Positions 37,614 to 50,346 of a DNA stretch of 64,000 nt are shown piece by piece; the first letter of the stretch is position 1, and every line of letters begins with the position of its first letter. A model generated the notes under the pieces. The model did no database searches. It was not told the origin of the DNA and worked only from the letters and a program-made list of their open reading frames with translations. Position numbers and translations under genes: made by a program. The stretch covers positions 2,464,001 to 2,528,000 of the forward strand of contig NC_056545.1 in the NCBI RefSeq assembly GCF_910596095.1, given 5' to 3'. Origin of the DNA: Thunnus maccoyii. Taxonomy: Eukaryota > Chordata > Actinopteri > Scombriformes > Scombridae.

Positions 37614-40600
37614 AATTTAACATGGTCACTACTTACAAGAAAGAAAACCACACACCATCATCTTCCCGTGATCTTTATGTTCTTGTGACTTCCTCATCTC
37701 CTCCATCATTATGATTATTGTTGTTCCGTTTTTGTTTATTTCTTGTACTACTCTACAGGTCCAGTTCCCCATTTATGACAGAAACACTTATGCTAAAAAA
37801 AAATTTGCAAACACTAAGCCCCAAAAAGTCCCTGTGAGACACTCAGACATGTCCTGTTGGTCCAGTGGTTGAAAGCTTGTTTGAATATCACCAGTTAACT
37901 TTTGTCATGTCATCCTCTCCCTCTCTCTTTGTGTTTCTCAGTAGATTCTGTCTCTCTCCAGCTGTATGGAGGACTGTCCCCGTCCTCAGAGGAGCAGGAA
38001 AACCTCACTGACCTCAATCACCCAGATGACCACTGGTTTAACATAGAAAACATATTTTTAATATCTTGCAATATAATGCAATCTAATACAGGAACACCAT
38101 GAACTACTAACTATCATACAGGTTATGTTTTACAAGGTTTATTACAAGACTGTTGAACAATAAATATATCAGTCAATATATCAGACTGATATATTATATA
38201 TGATATATGATATATATACCCCATACTTGGGTCCCTTGATAACAACTGAACCATCTCCATGACAACTGAGCAAACTCCATCTGCTGAGGAAAGAAACAAG
38301 ATGTAGCCGAAAGCATCTAAAAAATCCATATTTTGAAACACTGACTACTCCAAAAAGCCCAGAATGAAATGGCATACCCTCTACACTGGAAATTCAGTTC
38401 ATTCATCAAAAATGTTTGTCCACATATAAACCTGAAGCTGAGCAGCTGAGCTTGTAGGCCTGTGACTGGAAAACAGTTGCAGTTCAGCGACTGTTAATAT
38501 TACTGTAAAATATATAAAAATATGAGACAGAAAAATGTTTCACTTAACAACTTGTGGACAAACTTAAACTCCCTCCTTGTGGCAGTACCATTAGTTAGTG
38601 TATAAATAGTAAAATTGGGACAACATATTCTAATTGTTATTGTGGTTCAGCATTAGTTTTATACCTGAGTTTGTGATCTTTGTTTAATGAGTGAGAATAC
38701 ATTTGATTTTGCAACTTTTAGCTTTCCTTCACATTTCCTACAGATTCAGCCACAATCATTAAATATATTCATGAGTAAGTCATTATCTAGAGTTTTGTCA
38801 CTTTTCAAATACATTTTTATTGTGTTCACAATTTCAGTTTCATGTACTCTTGTATCTGTTATTTGTATCTCAGTTTCATCTCCAGTATAAAAGTTTGATT
38901 TAACTCTACAAGCCATAATTCAACCTTAAATTGAAGCTTTCGGTTTCTTTTGACATCATCAAGCATCTGAAAAAATGAGATTTAATTCATGAATGTATCA
39001 TATTTGTGACTTTTACATTTTTCTCATTTACGTTGGAAACAGTTTGACTTGATGTTATTGTTCCAGTTTATGGACTTAAAAGAAGTCAGTGGCCTTAAAA
39101 GGACACTGGACACTAGAATTTTAGAATTCATTCATCTCATCATTCGTTTTAGACTCATTTCACTCAGCTGTGAAGGAAATGAAACAAAGTGCATGTAAAA
39201 CTTAACATATACTGTAAATGTCACAGTCTGGTTCTATGTATATCTATGGCTTCTGTTACGGGCATGTAGATATCTTCAGACCTAGGCTGTTCTCAGACAG
39301 TGCAAGAAGGAGATAAACATCACTTCCTTTGTCCACTATTTTGCCTGCTGCTGGGGCTGCTTCACTGAAATTTCGTAGGGAGTGCTATTCAGCCAGTTTG
39401 CATCACTGATGGAATATTGTCATGTAGACGTGTTCAGGCCGGGATGAAGTTTGGTGCAGACTGGAGCATTTACAGTAAAGTTATAGCGACACTAAAAAGT
39501 GAGACATGTCTGTCTTGCTCACACCCGTGTCATCAAAATCATGCAAATTTGGGCCCATTCACTGGAATTTCAATTAGTAAATGGAAAGTAGTTTGTGTGT
39601 AAAACAAATTAATTTCCTAATTTTCATCAAGTCTATTTTTAGAAAAGTAAAGACTTTTGACCCACATAACCTGGTCAAAGTGTGATTGAAATGTGTACTG
39701 TCAGGTGTGTAGAGACAATAAGTAACTGCAGCTGGACCCAGAAAAATACTCATATATTTGAATGGAGAGTGTGAGTGAACCGCTAGGTGCTCGTGCCCTA
39801 ATAAAGGAAAAACTGCAGTACAGAGCTACAAATTTTAGTTTTGATGGTATTTTTCTACAGCACTTTATCACTAAACTGTTACCCTTACTCCATTTTTTCC
39901 CTTCCCCTCATAGGTCATCCCCACTACTGAATTATAAATATAAGACCTGTAATTATCATAAAATAAATGATAATAACACCAAACTTCATACAAAGTTTGT
40001 ATATAATGTACTGTATGTATATAGGCCTTTCTGCTGTATCCTACAAAAATGAGCTGCATTCAACCCCCACACCAGTGGCGGCTGGTGACTCAAAAAGCTG
40101 GGGAGGACAGGAGGAAAACCAACATACCGCATCAAACTATATCATTGTCCCCCACCTGATGAAATCAGAGGGGTGGGGGGCAATTTTATATGCCAATAAA
40201 ACAATTTGCTTTTAAAAACAAAAACCCCTGAGTAGTGCAAAGGCTGCTTCTTTAAAGACATTCAGCATATACATATTGTTTCTAAACAAAGAAGAGCTCA
40301 TTTTAGCCATGGACTGGTTCAGATGAGTGATTTTACCAACAAAGTGAAATTCAAATGTATAGTATTGTTCTACTGTGACAACGGATTTATGTTCTCATCA
40401 AAAACAGACAAGATATCACATGATTTACATGTGTTTCCTGTGTATTTTTGTTAGTATACAGAAATATATAAAGTACCACAAAGCTTATAATGTGATACAG
40501 GAACAGATCAGTGCTGAATACTAGAAAGACTGAACACTAAAAACATTCACAGATCTAAAAGTGTAGGTTCACATCAGAAAGTATTAATGCATGTATCAAA

Positions 40601-41600
40601 TACTTGATTTACACACTCTTATCTATGTGCACCACATACAAAATATATAGGATGTGAGTCACTGATCGGATCATTTTTAGGATCAGCAAAAAAAGGGGGG
40701 AGACAAATAAAACTTTGTTTTCTATTTATTTTGTAACACACTAACAGCACGAAACAGCAATGAACTTTTGCCCATGGTCTTAAATGAAAACATTCAAGAC
40801 AAAAAACATTTAAGATGTCCAATGTTTAAATAAACTAAAATAAAATATATGAAATATTCAATGCTCAATTATTGCAATATGAGGCATGATACCTTCCTCT
40901 TTTAACACGGTAGTGAATGAAACAGCCTCTGTCCACATCATCAAAACTTGATGATAACTTAGAAACATGAACACACGTGTTGTCCTACAGCTTGTTGAAC
41001 GAGCCACCAAACAAACATTCACTGCTAACGTCAGTTAGCAGCTAGATGCTAATTAGCTGCTCAGCTGCAGCACATCAAACAGCGTGTAAACATACCTACA
41101 CATGTCACTTCAGACCCGTCAGATCATGGGTCTCAATCAATTGGCCCGCAGGCCGATATTTTGTGGCCCCCACCTTGATATGAAAGTTTAATATTAGTGC
41201 GGCCCGCGAGTTTTATTTGAATGGCACTTTACTGTGTTGTATGTGGAGGGTCCCTTTATTGCATAAGAACGAACCTGCCAATCACAGGGGTATATGGCTG
41301 CTTCACAACAACTATGCTATTTATACAGGAAGAATGTGCACTGAGAATGTGCGCACTTCAGTCTAGATTGTGTCGTTATTTTTGCTTCACAGCTTTCAGT
41401 AAAATTCAAAGGTGAATTATTAAACCTTATTAAAGCATCATTCTGTTTATTTCAGCATCATCATCATAAATACAGTGTACATAGAGTGTAACATAACACC
41501 GTACAGCTGATGCTGCTGTGCCACACGTATACGTGAAGTATAATAACTCTATGATGGAGAGTAATGTATTGCTCAGTATGCTCTATTGATCATTATTTTA
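37614..41600. other. Diverged intergenic region between units E and F
   Basis: Unlike the other intergenic stretches. It contains a relic of a C2 Ig exon (about 37,957-38,015), a repeat piece shared with 15,455-15,540 (38,238-38,330), a transposon-like terminus CAGTGGCGGCTGGTGACTCA (from about 40,072), and a hAT-like end with TCTCAATCAATTGGCCCGCAG (from about 41,130). No intact gene seen; the open stretches are short and match no family I know. Confidence 0.5.
37957..38015 (-). pseudogene. Relic of a CD2/SLAM C2-type Ig exon
   Basis: CCAGCTGTATGGAGGACTGT and CCTCAGAGGAGCAGGA match the central part of exon 3 in all six units (for instance 34,546-34,586 region), with roughly 80 percent identity over about 60 bases and nothing recognisable outside. 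It suggests that a further, older unit once stood here. Confidence 0.55.
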
Positions 41601-42765
41601 CCTTAAACTGAAGCATGTAAATATTTGATCTATTTTTACTGATCTCAGCAGAGTTTTATGAATACAGAACTATCCATAAATAATGGTGACGCCTCTGTGA
41701 ACCAGCAGAGGGAAACCTCACATCTACTTATACTAGTGATGAGACTGGAGAGTTCATTCAGTTCTCAGCAGGCATTAAAGGTACAATCCGTGATAAAAAA
41801 TGTCAACAAAAAGGCAGCTCAACTACATTCAAAATACAAAACTGATTAAACTGATTGATTGTTACTTTAAATTCTGATTGGATAGAAACAAACGATGATA
41901 TGACACTTCAGTCATATAAGTTCACATTCCAGCATTTTATATGTTGTAAAATCACATTTTGGGCTTTAGTACAAACAAATGTGTCAATAAAAACTTTTGA
42001 ATACAAAACTGTGATTTTCATAATATATGTAGCTACTAAATTCAACATTCCTGTACAAAAGTCAAAGACATGGAACTCCAAAACATCAACCTCTGACAGT
42101 ACAATTTGTTTAAATTGGTTGAATTTAAGAAGTAAGAAAATCACCAAATTTGGAGATACAAGGTTTTAGCCAGACAGTCAGGATATGGAAATCTACAGTA
42201 CAATAATTTCCAAATATCATCAAAACGAGTTTCAGTAATAAACTAACAATATAAGCTCTATCTACAATGTGACATTTTCCTTTAACATAAATGGACACTT
42301 TCAGCACATTTAGACATCAATGTGTCTTTGATTGTGACTGTAATTCACTTCAGCAGTAATGACAGAAAAAAGTTTTGTACATCATCAACAGACAGTATCA
42401 GCTGTAATGTTTCCTCTGTTCTATGATCACAGGCAGAGCTGTGGGGATCTGTAGGCTTTACCACTCTCTAAAGGCAGCAGTACACTGATGATTTCACAAC
42501 AAGTCTGTTTACTTTTGAAATCTTTATAAAAGGTGCACTGAGCCGCAGAAAACACTAACTAAGACTTTTTTTGTAAAGGTGCTCACAGCGAGCTGCTGGG
42601 CTGTGAACACAGTGGCAGAAGAAGTTTTGTAAAGAATAAAAACAGGAGAGAAATTTCACAGTAAATCCTGTCATTTTTTATACCTATAAAGACACATGAC
42701 CAATCACTGCAGAAGGTGAAAACCATCCCGATGCTTTCACAAAGTTAACGTTCAGATGCAGAACT
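41601..42765 (-). other. 3' flank / probable 3' UTR of unit F
   Basis: Homologous to 28,751-29,931 behind unit D, beginning at the shared TACCTTAAACTGAAGCATGT. No independent gene recognised; the open frames on both strands are not preserved between the two copies. Confidence 0.55.
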
Positions 42766-45700
42766 TCACAATTCAACCATTGCGAAGGAGTTCTCTGGAT
42801 GGTCCTTTATTCGTGGTCTGGTGGAGGTTTCAGCTTTGTTGTATTTCTTCTTCTTCCAAGCAAAATAGATGGCAATCCCACCCAACAGAGAAAGTACCAC
42901 AGCTGCTCGCAAAACAAACACAAGCAGCGAGTTATCTGTTCAAATACAGAGACACAAAAATCACATGTCAAGTTTCCACTGTGACAGCAAAGTTATGAAA
43001 GTACTACAGACTGTACTGGTGTGTGTGGTGAGAAAGTTTTCACTTATTAATGTACCATGGGTCATCACTGCTGGAGTTGGTCACAGTTTGATTTGAGGGT
43101 TTAATTGACACTGTGATGCCAGTCTTCTTACCTGTAATGTTTGTGATCATGGGAGGGGTTGTTGTTGGATCAATACACAGGGTGTTATTGGCTGAAAACA
43201 CCCACTGTGATATGTTTGTCCCGTCGGGTAAGGTGCAGTTGATGAATATGAAGCCTACGGACAAACAAACAGATCAACTGTGACTAATGTACAGTGTAAT
43301 AATTAATTATCAAGTTGATTTCTAGTTATGTTCTGTCTCACCACACATAGATATCTTCTTTTCTTTCAAGACATTACTGACGTGATTCCTGACCGAGCAG
43401 ACCAGTAGTCCTGAGACGTCTTGTTTCAGAGTGATGTTGTTGGTCTCTTTATTTCCAGAGAGGAGCTGAGCGTCTGTCAGTGTGTGTCCATCCAGAGTCC
43501 AGCTGTACTGAGGACTGTCCCCTCCCTTAGAGGAGCAGGACACCCTCATCTCTCCCTGAGACAAACACCCAGAGTCCAGCAGGACAGAGGACACAGGAGC
43601 TGAGAGAAACACACTCACATGACTTTTTAATGTGGCTTTAAACATATTCAGTGTTTACAATGTAAATTCATATACAGAAGTACAGACTAAAATGTTTCAG
43701 GAAATGCAACTCTATACTGTAGTTGTGTGGCAGACTTTGAGTGTTTCATGTGAAATGATTGTTTGGAAGGTAAAATATAGAAATAGTATTTGTTCAGTAG
43801 TATGTGTATTTATGTAAGTGTATTTACCTAGTGTAATTTTCCAAAATCATTTGTTGGTTTATTGTGAATAATACAAATTAAATTATAAGATCAATGATAG
43901 CAAAAGTAGTTATTTACCTTGAAAAGACAACTGAAGAGTCCGCTGTTCTGATGGCAGTCCATTTGAATCAAAGATATGAAGGGTATATTCAGCACCATCA
44001 GTCCTGCTCAGGTTATTTATCCTAAATGTTCCATTACTGGGAGTAAAGATGGATCTGTCCTTCATCATATTATACACAATCTTATCCTTTCTCCCATCAA
44101 ATATTTTTAAGGTTTTGTTTTTTGTCCATTGGTATCTAAATATTTCTGAGGTGCTGTCCATCAGCTGGAGCACCACAGTTCCTCCCAGAGCTCCATAACA
44201 CTGAGCTCCATCCTGTCTGCCATCACAGTGGGTTTCAACACCTGGAAAAATAGAAAAATACATTTTTAAATAGTTATTATCACAGTTTTGGTCATTCCAT
44301 TTCTACTAAATTAATGACTAGGACAATGTACTATGCCAGTGCAAATATTCATGTTTTAAAAGAAACATTAAAGGGTACGTATTTTGTTTTTTTGTGATTT
44401 TCTGTTATTTTCATACTGTTATGATGTTGGATATCTGTGTTAAACATGGTCCCAGTTCTAAAACTTGAGGTTAATGTATGAAAAATAATCCCTGTTAATA
44501 TTCAGGTCTTCAGCCTGCTCTGAACGCTTCATTTGTTGTGTTTTTTTCTGGTCGTGTCAAGATGGCGAGTCTATATTTGCGAAACCCTCGCCAAAATTGT
44601 TGGGAAGTAGTAACTTTATCCCACGCCACATTTCAAGTGATAATTTTAACCCAAACCATGACCTTTCCCTGACCCAGTGCTTCTTAATTATTTTCTGTTA
44701 CGCCCCCCCAGGAAGAAGAAAACATTTTGCGCCCCCCCACTCTCCACCGCGACTGTAAAGAGTATCATTTGTCTATAAAATTGTTATAAGTACACCTCTG
44801 CATAACATTGTATCCTTATTAACATTAAAGAAAACAAAAAAGAAAGAAGTATAGATCAACTTAAAACAAAGAATAATTTTATTAACATTGTTTTTTAGTT
44901 TGTAACAGAAAAGATTTAAAGTGCATCAATTTGCCTGAAATTAAAAAAAATTAAATCCTTATTTAAATTATAAACAGTTTTTGACCGACTGCCATTTGAT
45001 ACTGAAAAATAAAATGAAATAAAATCAATAAATAATAATAAATTCAAATTGATCAGCAACATTAACTCAGGAGCACAATATATAAAACACTTTAACTTAC
45101 AAAACAATAATGAATAAAACAATTTGTGCTGATTTGTTTTTATCAAAATGAGGAAGTCAGGATTAATGGCTACAATGAGCACGTTTTGCAGTGCTCAGCT
45201 TTTCAAAGCGGGGTTTGAAGCATGATACTGCAACTCTCAGCTCCTGTTCAATGTTTAGCTGGGACCTGTACTTGGTCTTCAGTGCAGCAACAGCAGAGAA
45301 GCCAGTCTCACAAAGATATGATGTTGCAAAGGGAATAAGAATGCCCATAGCCTTCTGCCCTTAGAGTGGATACTGCCTCTCTACACTCAGCCAGAATTCA
45401 CTCAGTGTCTGTGATGTCAACCTCAGTCTCCATGTGGAGTCAGACGTCATGTCAATGAACTGGTCCTCCTCTGCAGAGCTGGTGCATTGAAAGGATCTCT
45501 GATCCAGTCATACTGGGAACTGTTTTCAGGGAAGTACTTTTTAAAGAATCCCATCAATGATGAAATATGCTGCTTGATATATGGAATCACTGAGGTGGCA
45601 TCATAGTCAGTAGTGTCAACAAATTCATGCCGGTTCTCGAATGAATCAGTATTTCCTTCATCAAGTCATCTGCCCCACATTGCTCCAAAAACATTCTTAT

Positions 45701-47868
45701 CAGCTCTATGAGTTCAAAAACTCAGGACAAAACTTTATCTCGTGACAGCCACCTTGCTTCACTGTGAAACAGCACAGCTTGGTGTTCAGCTCCCATCTCC
45801 TCACAGACAGCAAAGAAGACTCTTGTTTTTAGTGGTCTGGTCTTTATAAAATTGACTACACCTATAATGTCAGTCATAACCTCACTTAATTCAGAGGAAA
45901 GGTGCCTTGAGGCCAGTGCTTCTCTGTGTATAACACAGTGTGTCCACTCAGTATTGATGAGTGCCTGAAGTCCTTTTCTCATCCCTGCCATGGTCTGTGC
46001 ACCATCACTGCAAACACCAACGCAGTTCTCCCACTTTAGCCCATTCTCAGTCAGGAAGCAGTCCAGCATTTTGAAAAGCTCTTCAGCTGTGGCTCTGTCT
46101 CTGACATATTTACAAAAAAGTAGATCCTCACACAGAGAGTTTGTCATGTCAAAACGTACATAAGACACAAACAAACAGTCTTTGTTGCTGTCAGTTGCCT
46201 CATCGAATTGTAAGGCAAAACGTTTGTCTTTGAGTTTATCTACCAGCTGTTCTTGAAGATCGTTAGCAATGTCATTTATACGTCTAGCGACAGTGTCAGG
46301 GACAGTTTTTATTTTTGTAGCACTTGCGTCATCCAGCATGACAGAGACCATGTCTAGTGCTGCAGGCAGTATCAGCTCCTCTGCTATGGTGTGGGGTTTT
46401 TTTTGCACTGAGCAGTTTGGTACGCCACCTTATATGATGCTAACAGTGCTCGCTGGTTTTCTGAAGTAGCATTCACAAAGCGGGATGATTGTTGGCAATA
46501 TTCGGCACGTTTTCGCTGAAAAAACTCAAGCGGCTTATCAGCGTGATTGAGGTGTAATGTCTTTAAGTGACGCCTTAATTTATTTGGCTTCATGCTGTCC
46601 GCTGCCAACATTTTAAGACACAGTAAACACACCGGTCTTTCCTCGTCTCCCACCGTAGTCACAGTGAAACTGAGCGCTACATACGCTTCATCATATTTCC
46701 TCGTCTTAGCTTTCGGGTGACTTTTGTTTGTCTAATTGTCTTCGTCTCTCTCCGCCTTTCTTTCCATCCCTGTTAAGTAACTTTCCATGGTGTCTCTTGA
46801 GGGTTTGTTCACTGCACTTCATATCTCCTGCTCAGTGCTGTGTGTGCGCACGCTCCGAGCAAAAAACCGCTCCACCATAGAGCTAATACTCCCTGCGCAC
46901 ACTCTGACAGTGACAATTACCCCCCCCCCCCCCCGGCATCGCACCGCCCCACTATTTGAGAAGGACTGCCCTAACCCAGGTGGTTTTTGTGCCTCAACCT
47001 GACCGGACCTTAACCTTAGCGGTGTCACATCATAAAACATTGATAATAACACATCCTTGTTGTTTTATACAGTTTCTAATAAAGAGCAGGGCAGCCATAT
47101 GTTGGATATGAACTACTGTTCATTGCCAAGCAATTACAGTAAAATTATATTTCTGGAGTGATTGTGATAATTATTACTCAGCAGCACTGTGAGATGTTTT
47201 CATTCTTCCTCACAGATTCAGTCAGAATACAAAAGATATTGTATATCTCCAGGTTCCTTAAGATTTCATTATGATCATTCTGTCATTTCTGATTTTTGGT
47301 AAGTGAGAGGGTTTCCACTGTTCAAATTAAATTTCATTCATTTTGTGCTATCAACTGTATTTGCAAAGTCCTGTGATTTGGATACCGCTTTCAATAATTT
47401 CATTAGCATTTATTTGCTCCACAACCTGTGATTTCAAAGTTAACCTACAGAAAGCTTTCAGGTTGTAACAACATCAAACCATTTACTGGCAGTCAACCGC
47501 AGCTCTAAACTATCACTAAACTAGGTGTTGTGCGTCATACTCACTAATGACCAGGGTATGCATGTGAAAATAATCCCTGAAATCCTAGTTGTCAGTTGAT
47601 TCTTCTTTGTTAAAAGTATTTATTTGGTCAAAGCTGTTTTCTAGCGTGGAACAGTATTTAAGCTGCATCAGTTAGGATGATGTCAAACTGTACTTATTGA
47701 CTAAAAGTGATCTTGTGGCTGCATAAAATCATCAATAATGATTTCTAATTGAACACAAAACATCTTATTTGTACAATATCAAATCCAATACTAACATGTC
47801 AGATAGTGAAACAGCTCACCATGAGAGACTCCGAATAGTATCAGCAACAGTCCAACCACAGCTTCCAT
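42766..47868 (-). CDS. CD2/SLAM-family receptor unit F, activating-type (arginine in TM)
   Basis: Exons 47820-47868 (signal peptide), 43918-44241 (V-type Ig, CDGRQDGAQCYGALGGTVVL, IFRYQW, GTFRINNLSRTD, no F-strand cysteine as in CD2-family V domains), 43342-43599 (C2-type Ig, four cysteines, WTLDGHTL), 42766-42935 (NSLLVFVLRAAVVLSLLGG TM with Arg, KKKK, tail ending SFAMVEL). These four exons join in phase 1 to 801 nt, 266 codons plus stop. The stalk exon seen in sister genes survives as 43048-43254, but its donor is ATAAGTG instead of GTAAGTG; the next usable GT gives an immediate stop, so I infer it is skipped. Cell-surface receptor; a basic TM residue suggests pairing with an ITAM adaptor, an inference. 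Intron 1 contains a 2.3-kb hAT transposon. Confidence 0.78.
43048..43254 (-). pseudogene. Decayed stalk exon of unit F
   Basis: Encodes the same glycosylated stalk as in E, G, H and I (GFIFINCTLPDGTNISQWVF and SNQTVTNSSSDD) with an intact acceptor, but lacks AGTCAC near its end and its donor GT has become AT. In unit D the same donor is AA. Inclusion would break the frame; skipping keeps it. Confidence 0.75.
44675..46968 (-). mobile_element. hAT transposon with decayed BED-finger transposase, in intron 1 of unit F
   Basis: Bounded by imperfect terminal repeats (CAGTGCTTCTTAATTATTTT and, from the other end, CAGTCCTTCTCAAATAGTGG) and 8-bp flanks CCCTGACC (44667-44674) and CCCTAACC (46969-46976), one mismatch apart. 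Minus-strand coding pieces: 46384-46662, a BED-type zinc finger (CLLCLKM..LRRHLKTLH); 45722-46408, hAT transposase core (LQFDEATDSNKDC, CSDGAQTMAG, HREALASRHLSSEL, ARWLSRDKVL); 45163-45348, the C-terminal dimerisation part ([19 protein letters not shown]). Related to the ZBED5-like/Charlie group by recognition. A frameshift at an 8-T run (46397-46404) and others between 45,350 and 45,720 inactivate it. It sits inside an older fish repeat. Confidence 0.88.
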
Positions 47869-47959
47869 GTCTCCTCACTGTTCAGCCTCTGTTGACCCAG
47901 TCAGCAGCTTTCAGACAAACTTCTTTACTTTATTCAATAGAAAACAATTCAGCTACAGG

Positions 47960-47989
47960 TTTTATAGGTGGAGAGGGGGAAAGGAAGTG
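47960..47989 (-). promoter_or_regulatory. Putative core promoter of unit F
   Basis: TATAAAA (47960-47966) and ETS-like CACTTCCT (47982-47989) with the same spacing as in E, G and H, but about 83 bases closer to the start codon because a segment of the 5' UTR region is deleted between 47,945 and 47,946. Confidence 0.45.
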
Positions 47990-50346
47990 AATTTAACATG
48001 GTCACTACTAACAAGACAGAAAATAAGACACCACCTTTTTCTCGTGAAATTTATGTTGTCATGACTTCCTCATCTCCTTCTTTCTTGTACTACTCAACAG
48101 TCACAGACATATAATGAAGCCTATGACAAACAAAACTCTGATACTATACTTTACACTAACATTACATTTCATTTGGCAGACGATGAAATACAATCCAAGC
48201 CACAGGTGACATGTCATGATGTCATGCAGTACCAACCTAGCAGCTGTTGTCTGCTGTATTTCAGTTCCCTTCCATGATGCTCAAAAGACATCAGGACAAC
48301 TGAAAACATAAGATAAACTGCAAAACAAGTGATTGATCAGTCTTTTGATACACAGAAAAACATTTACTGATTCAATAAATGAGGCCGTATTCTACCATCA
48401 AACTGGGATTTTAGAATGACAGCTGGTAGTTCAACATGTAAACTGTCTATTTGTGCTCATGGGGAAAAGATTAAAGGCCAGTTTAGCACAACTATGTCTC
48501 TGGATCATCATGTTTCCATCAGTCATCTATGATCTAGGAGACTCCAGTTGGAGACCCGGTTTGTGGACTTCCTTCGGAAGATAGTTTATTCATCAACACT
48601 TATTGTAACACTTTCATTTTCTAAAATTAAAAGCATAATAAAAAACAAAAACATGATTTTTAAGGCTCTTTCCACTTTTATTCAAATATAAATACAAATA
48701 ATTTTGCTGCCTCAAAAAAATATAGATACAAATACAAATACTGGGTTTTCTGCACATTCCTAGTAGATATATATTTACTGTATTTCTATTAGTTCTTGTT
48801 GGGAATATAAGTTTAAAGTGCAGTGAACATTTCCAAAGGAGAGCTGGGTTGGAGCTGAGAGCTCCAATCCCTTAAAAAATGATATTGAGTTGTTTTAAGT
48901 GATGAAAGCACTCTTTCAAGTTCTGAACAGCAGTGGTCAGTTTCCACAGATTTGCAATTACAGCTTACAGTATGTAATCGCTGCTATGAATGTGTTCTGT
49001 GTTCTAACATTTATCCCACATTCACCTGCACAATAGTAATTAACTAAAACATCAATTTAATTCAAATCAACTTCTGGTTAATACAGGACAACAAGCAATT
49101 TAAGTCAGCAACCTAATTCATATAAATATTCAGAATGTGGATTTGTTTCTCCTCCAGATTTGAAAGTTGGAGCTTAAATAACTCAAACTCTGAATTATTC
49201 AAATAATGAAATAGTTAAAAGTTGTTCAGTGTTACTATGGTTGAGTAATATGGATATCTATCTTTTAGTTTTGTAAGGTACTTTGTTAACTGGAATCCAC
49301 AAACACACACATAGGAAGTGCATCAAGCAAAATATAGGAAATATAACTTGATGGTGTTAACTGATAAACACATCTTGTGTTAAAAAACTGACAAGTTGTT
49401 GCATCACATTTAGTTTTAAACTATCCCTTCATTTGACTCTCTCATTTCTCCAGACAGAAACAGAAACAGAAAAACTATATATAATAATGTATAATAAGGC
49501 GTTCATCCTAAAATAATGTATAACAAAAATGATATAATACTGTAATTAGTAATGAAAAGACTACATGTTAACTCCATCTACAAATTCACCCCACAAAGTA
49601 ACTTTAATTTAAGAGTAAGCAGGACAACACAACTCGTTCATATGTCTTGTTGCATCCTTTAACTGACACAAATGGTTTCAACACCCTGTAATAAATAAAG
49701 CTAATAAACTAGTCTTAAAAAATCTATTGCAAATGATAAAACAATTTTGCAAGAATGAAATGTCATGCCTAAGAAAAAGCAGAAGTGTTCATGTAATGGA
49801 AACAAATTCAGAGACCAGTCATTACATGCAAACTTATCTTTGGTCTTCTAGAGAGCTGAGGGAAGAGGTGTGACCAAATATGAGATTAAGTCCCAACACA
49901 CACCACACAGCACAAAACCTTTGATAAACCAATGTAAGAGCACACTGTGCACTGCGAGTTTTCTGTGTTTTAACAATGAATTAAGTGTAAATATGCTTAT
50001 GAATTAAAAAAGAGTTAAAACAAGGATGTATTACATCATGTAAATATTAAAAAAAGAGGATAAAAATCAAGGAATACTTGAAAAAAAATATATATATATG
50101 TTTTTTAAAGAAAATATTAAATATTATACAAAAGATTAGCCACAGTGTGATTCAAATGATGCACTTGAATGTTTGAGCTCCTTTGGCAGGTTTTCATACT
50201 GATGCCAGTCATAGCCCAGGAGTACATTACAAGTGATGAATGATAATATATGTCTTTGTAAAACCGCTGAACACTGTGTATCACCTGCTTTCATGGACCT
50301 TAGCGTACACACATTCATCTTCTGTTGGTTTAACAGTTTTCCGAGG
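47990..50346. other. Intergenic DNA between units F and G
   Basis: Three-prime flank of G. From about 48,050 on it is nearly identical to 58,909-61,205 (spacing 10,859), whereas 47,990-48,045 differs clearly from that copy. Contains the former end of the tail (CVYAKV coding, 50281-50346), now behind a stop codon. Confidence 0.6.

Noticed and set aside
46920..46934. Run of 14-15 C
   Set aside because: Simple homopolymer at the end of the hAT element, where the related copy in E has a deletion; no G4 pattern of separate runs.
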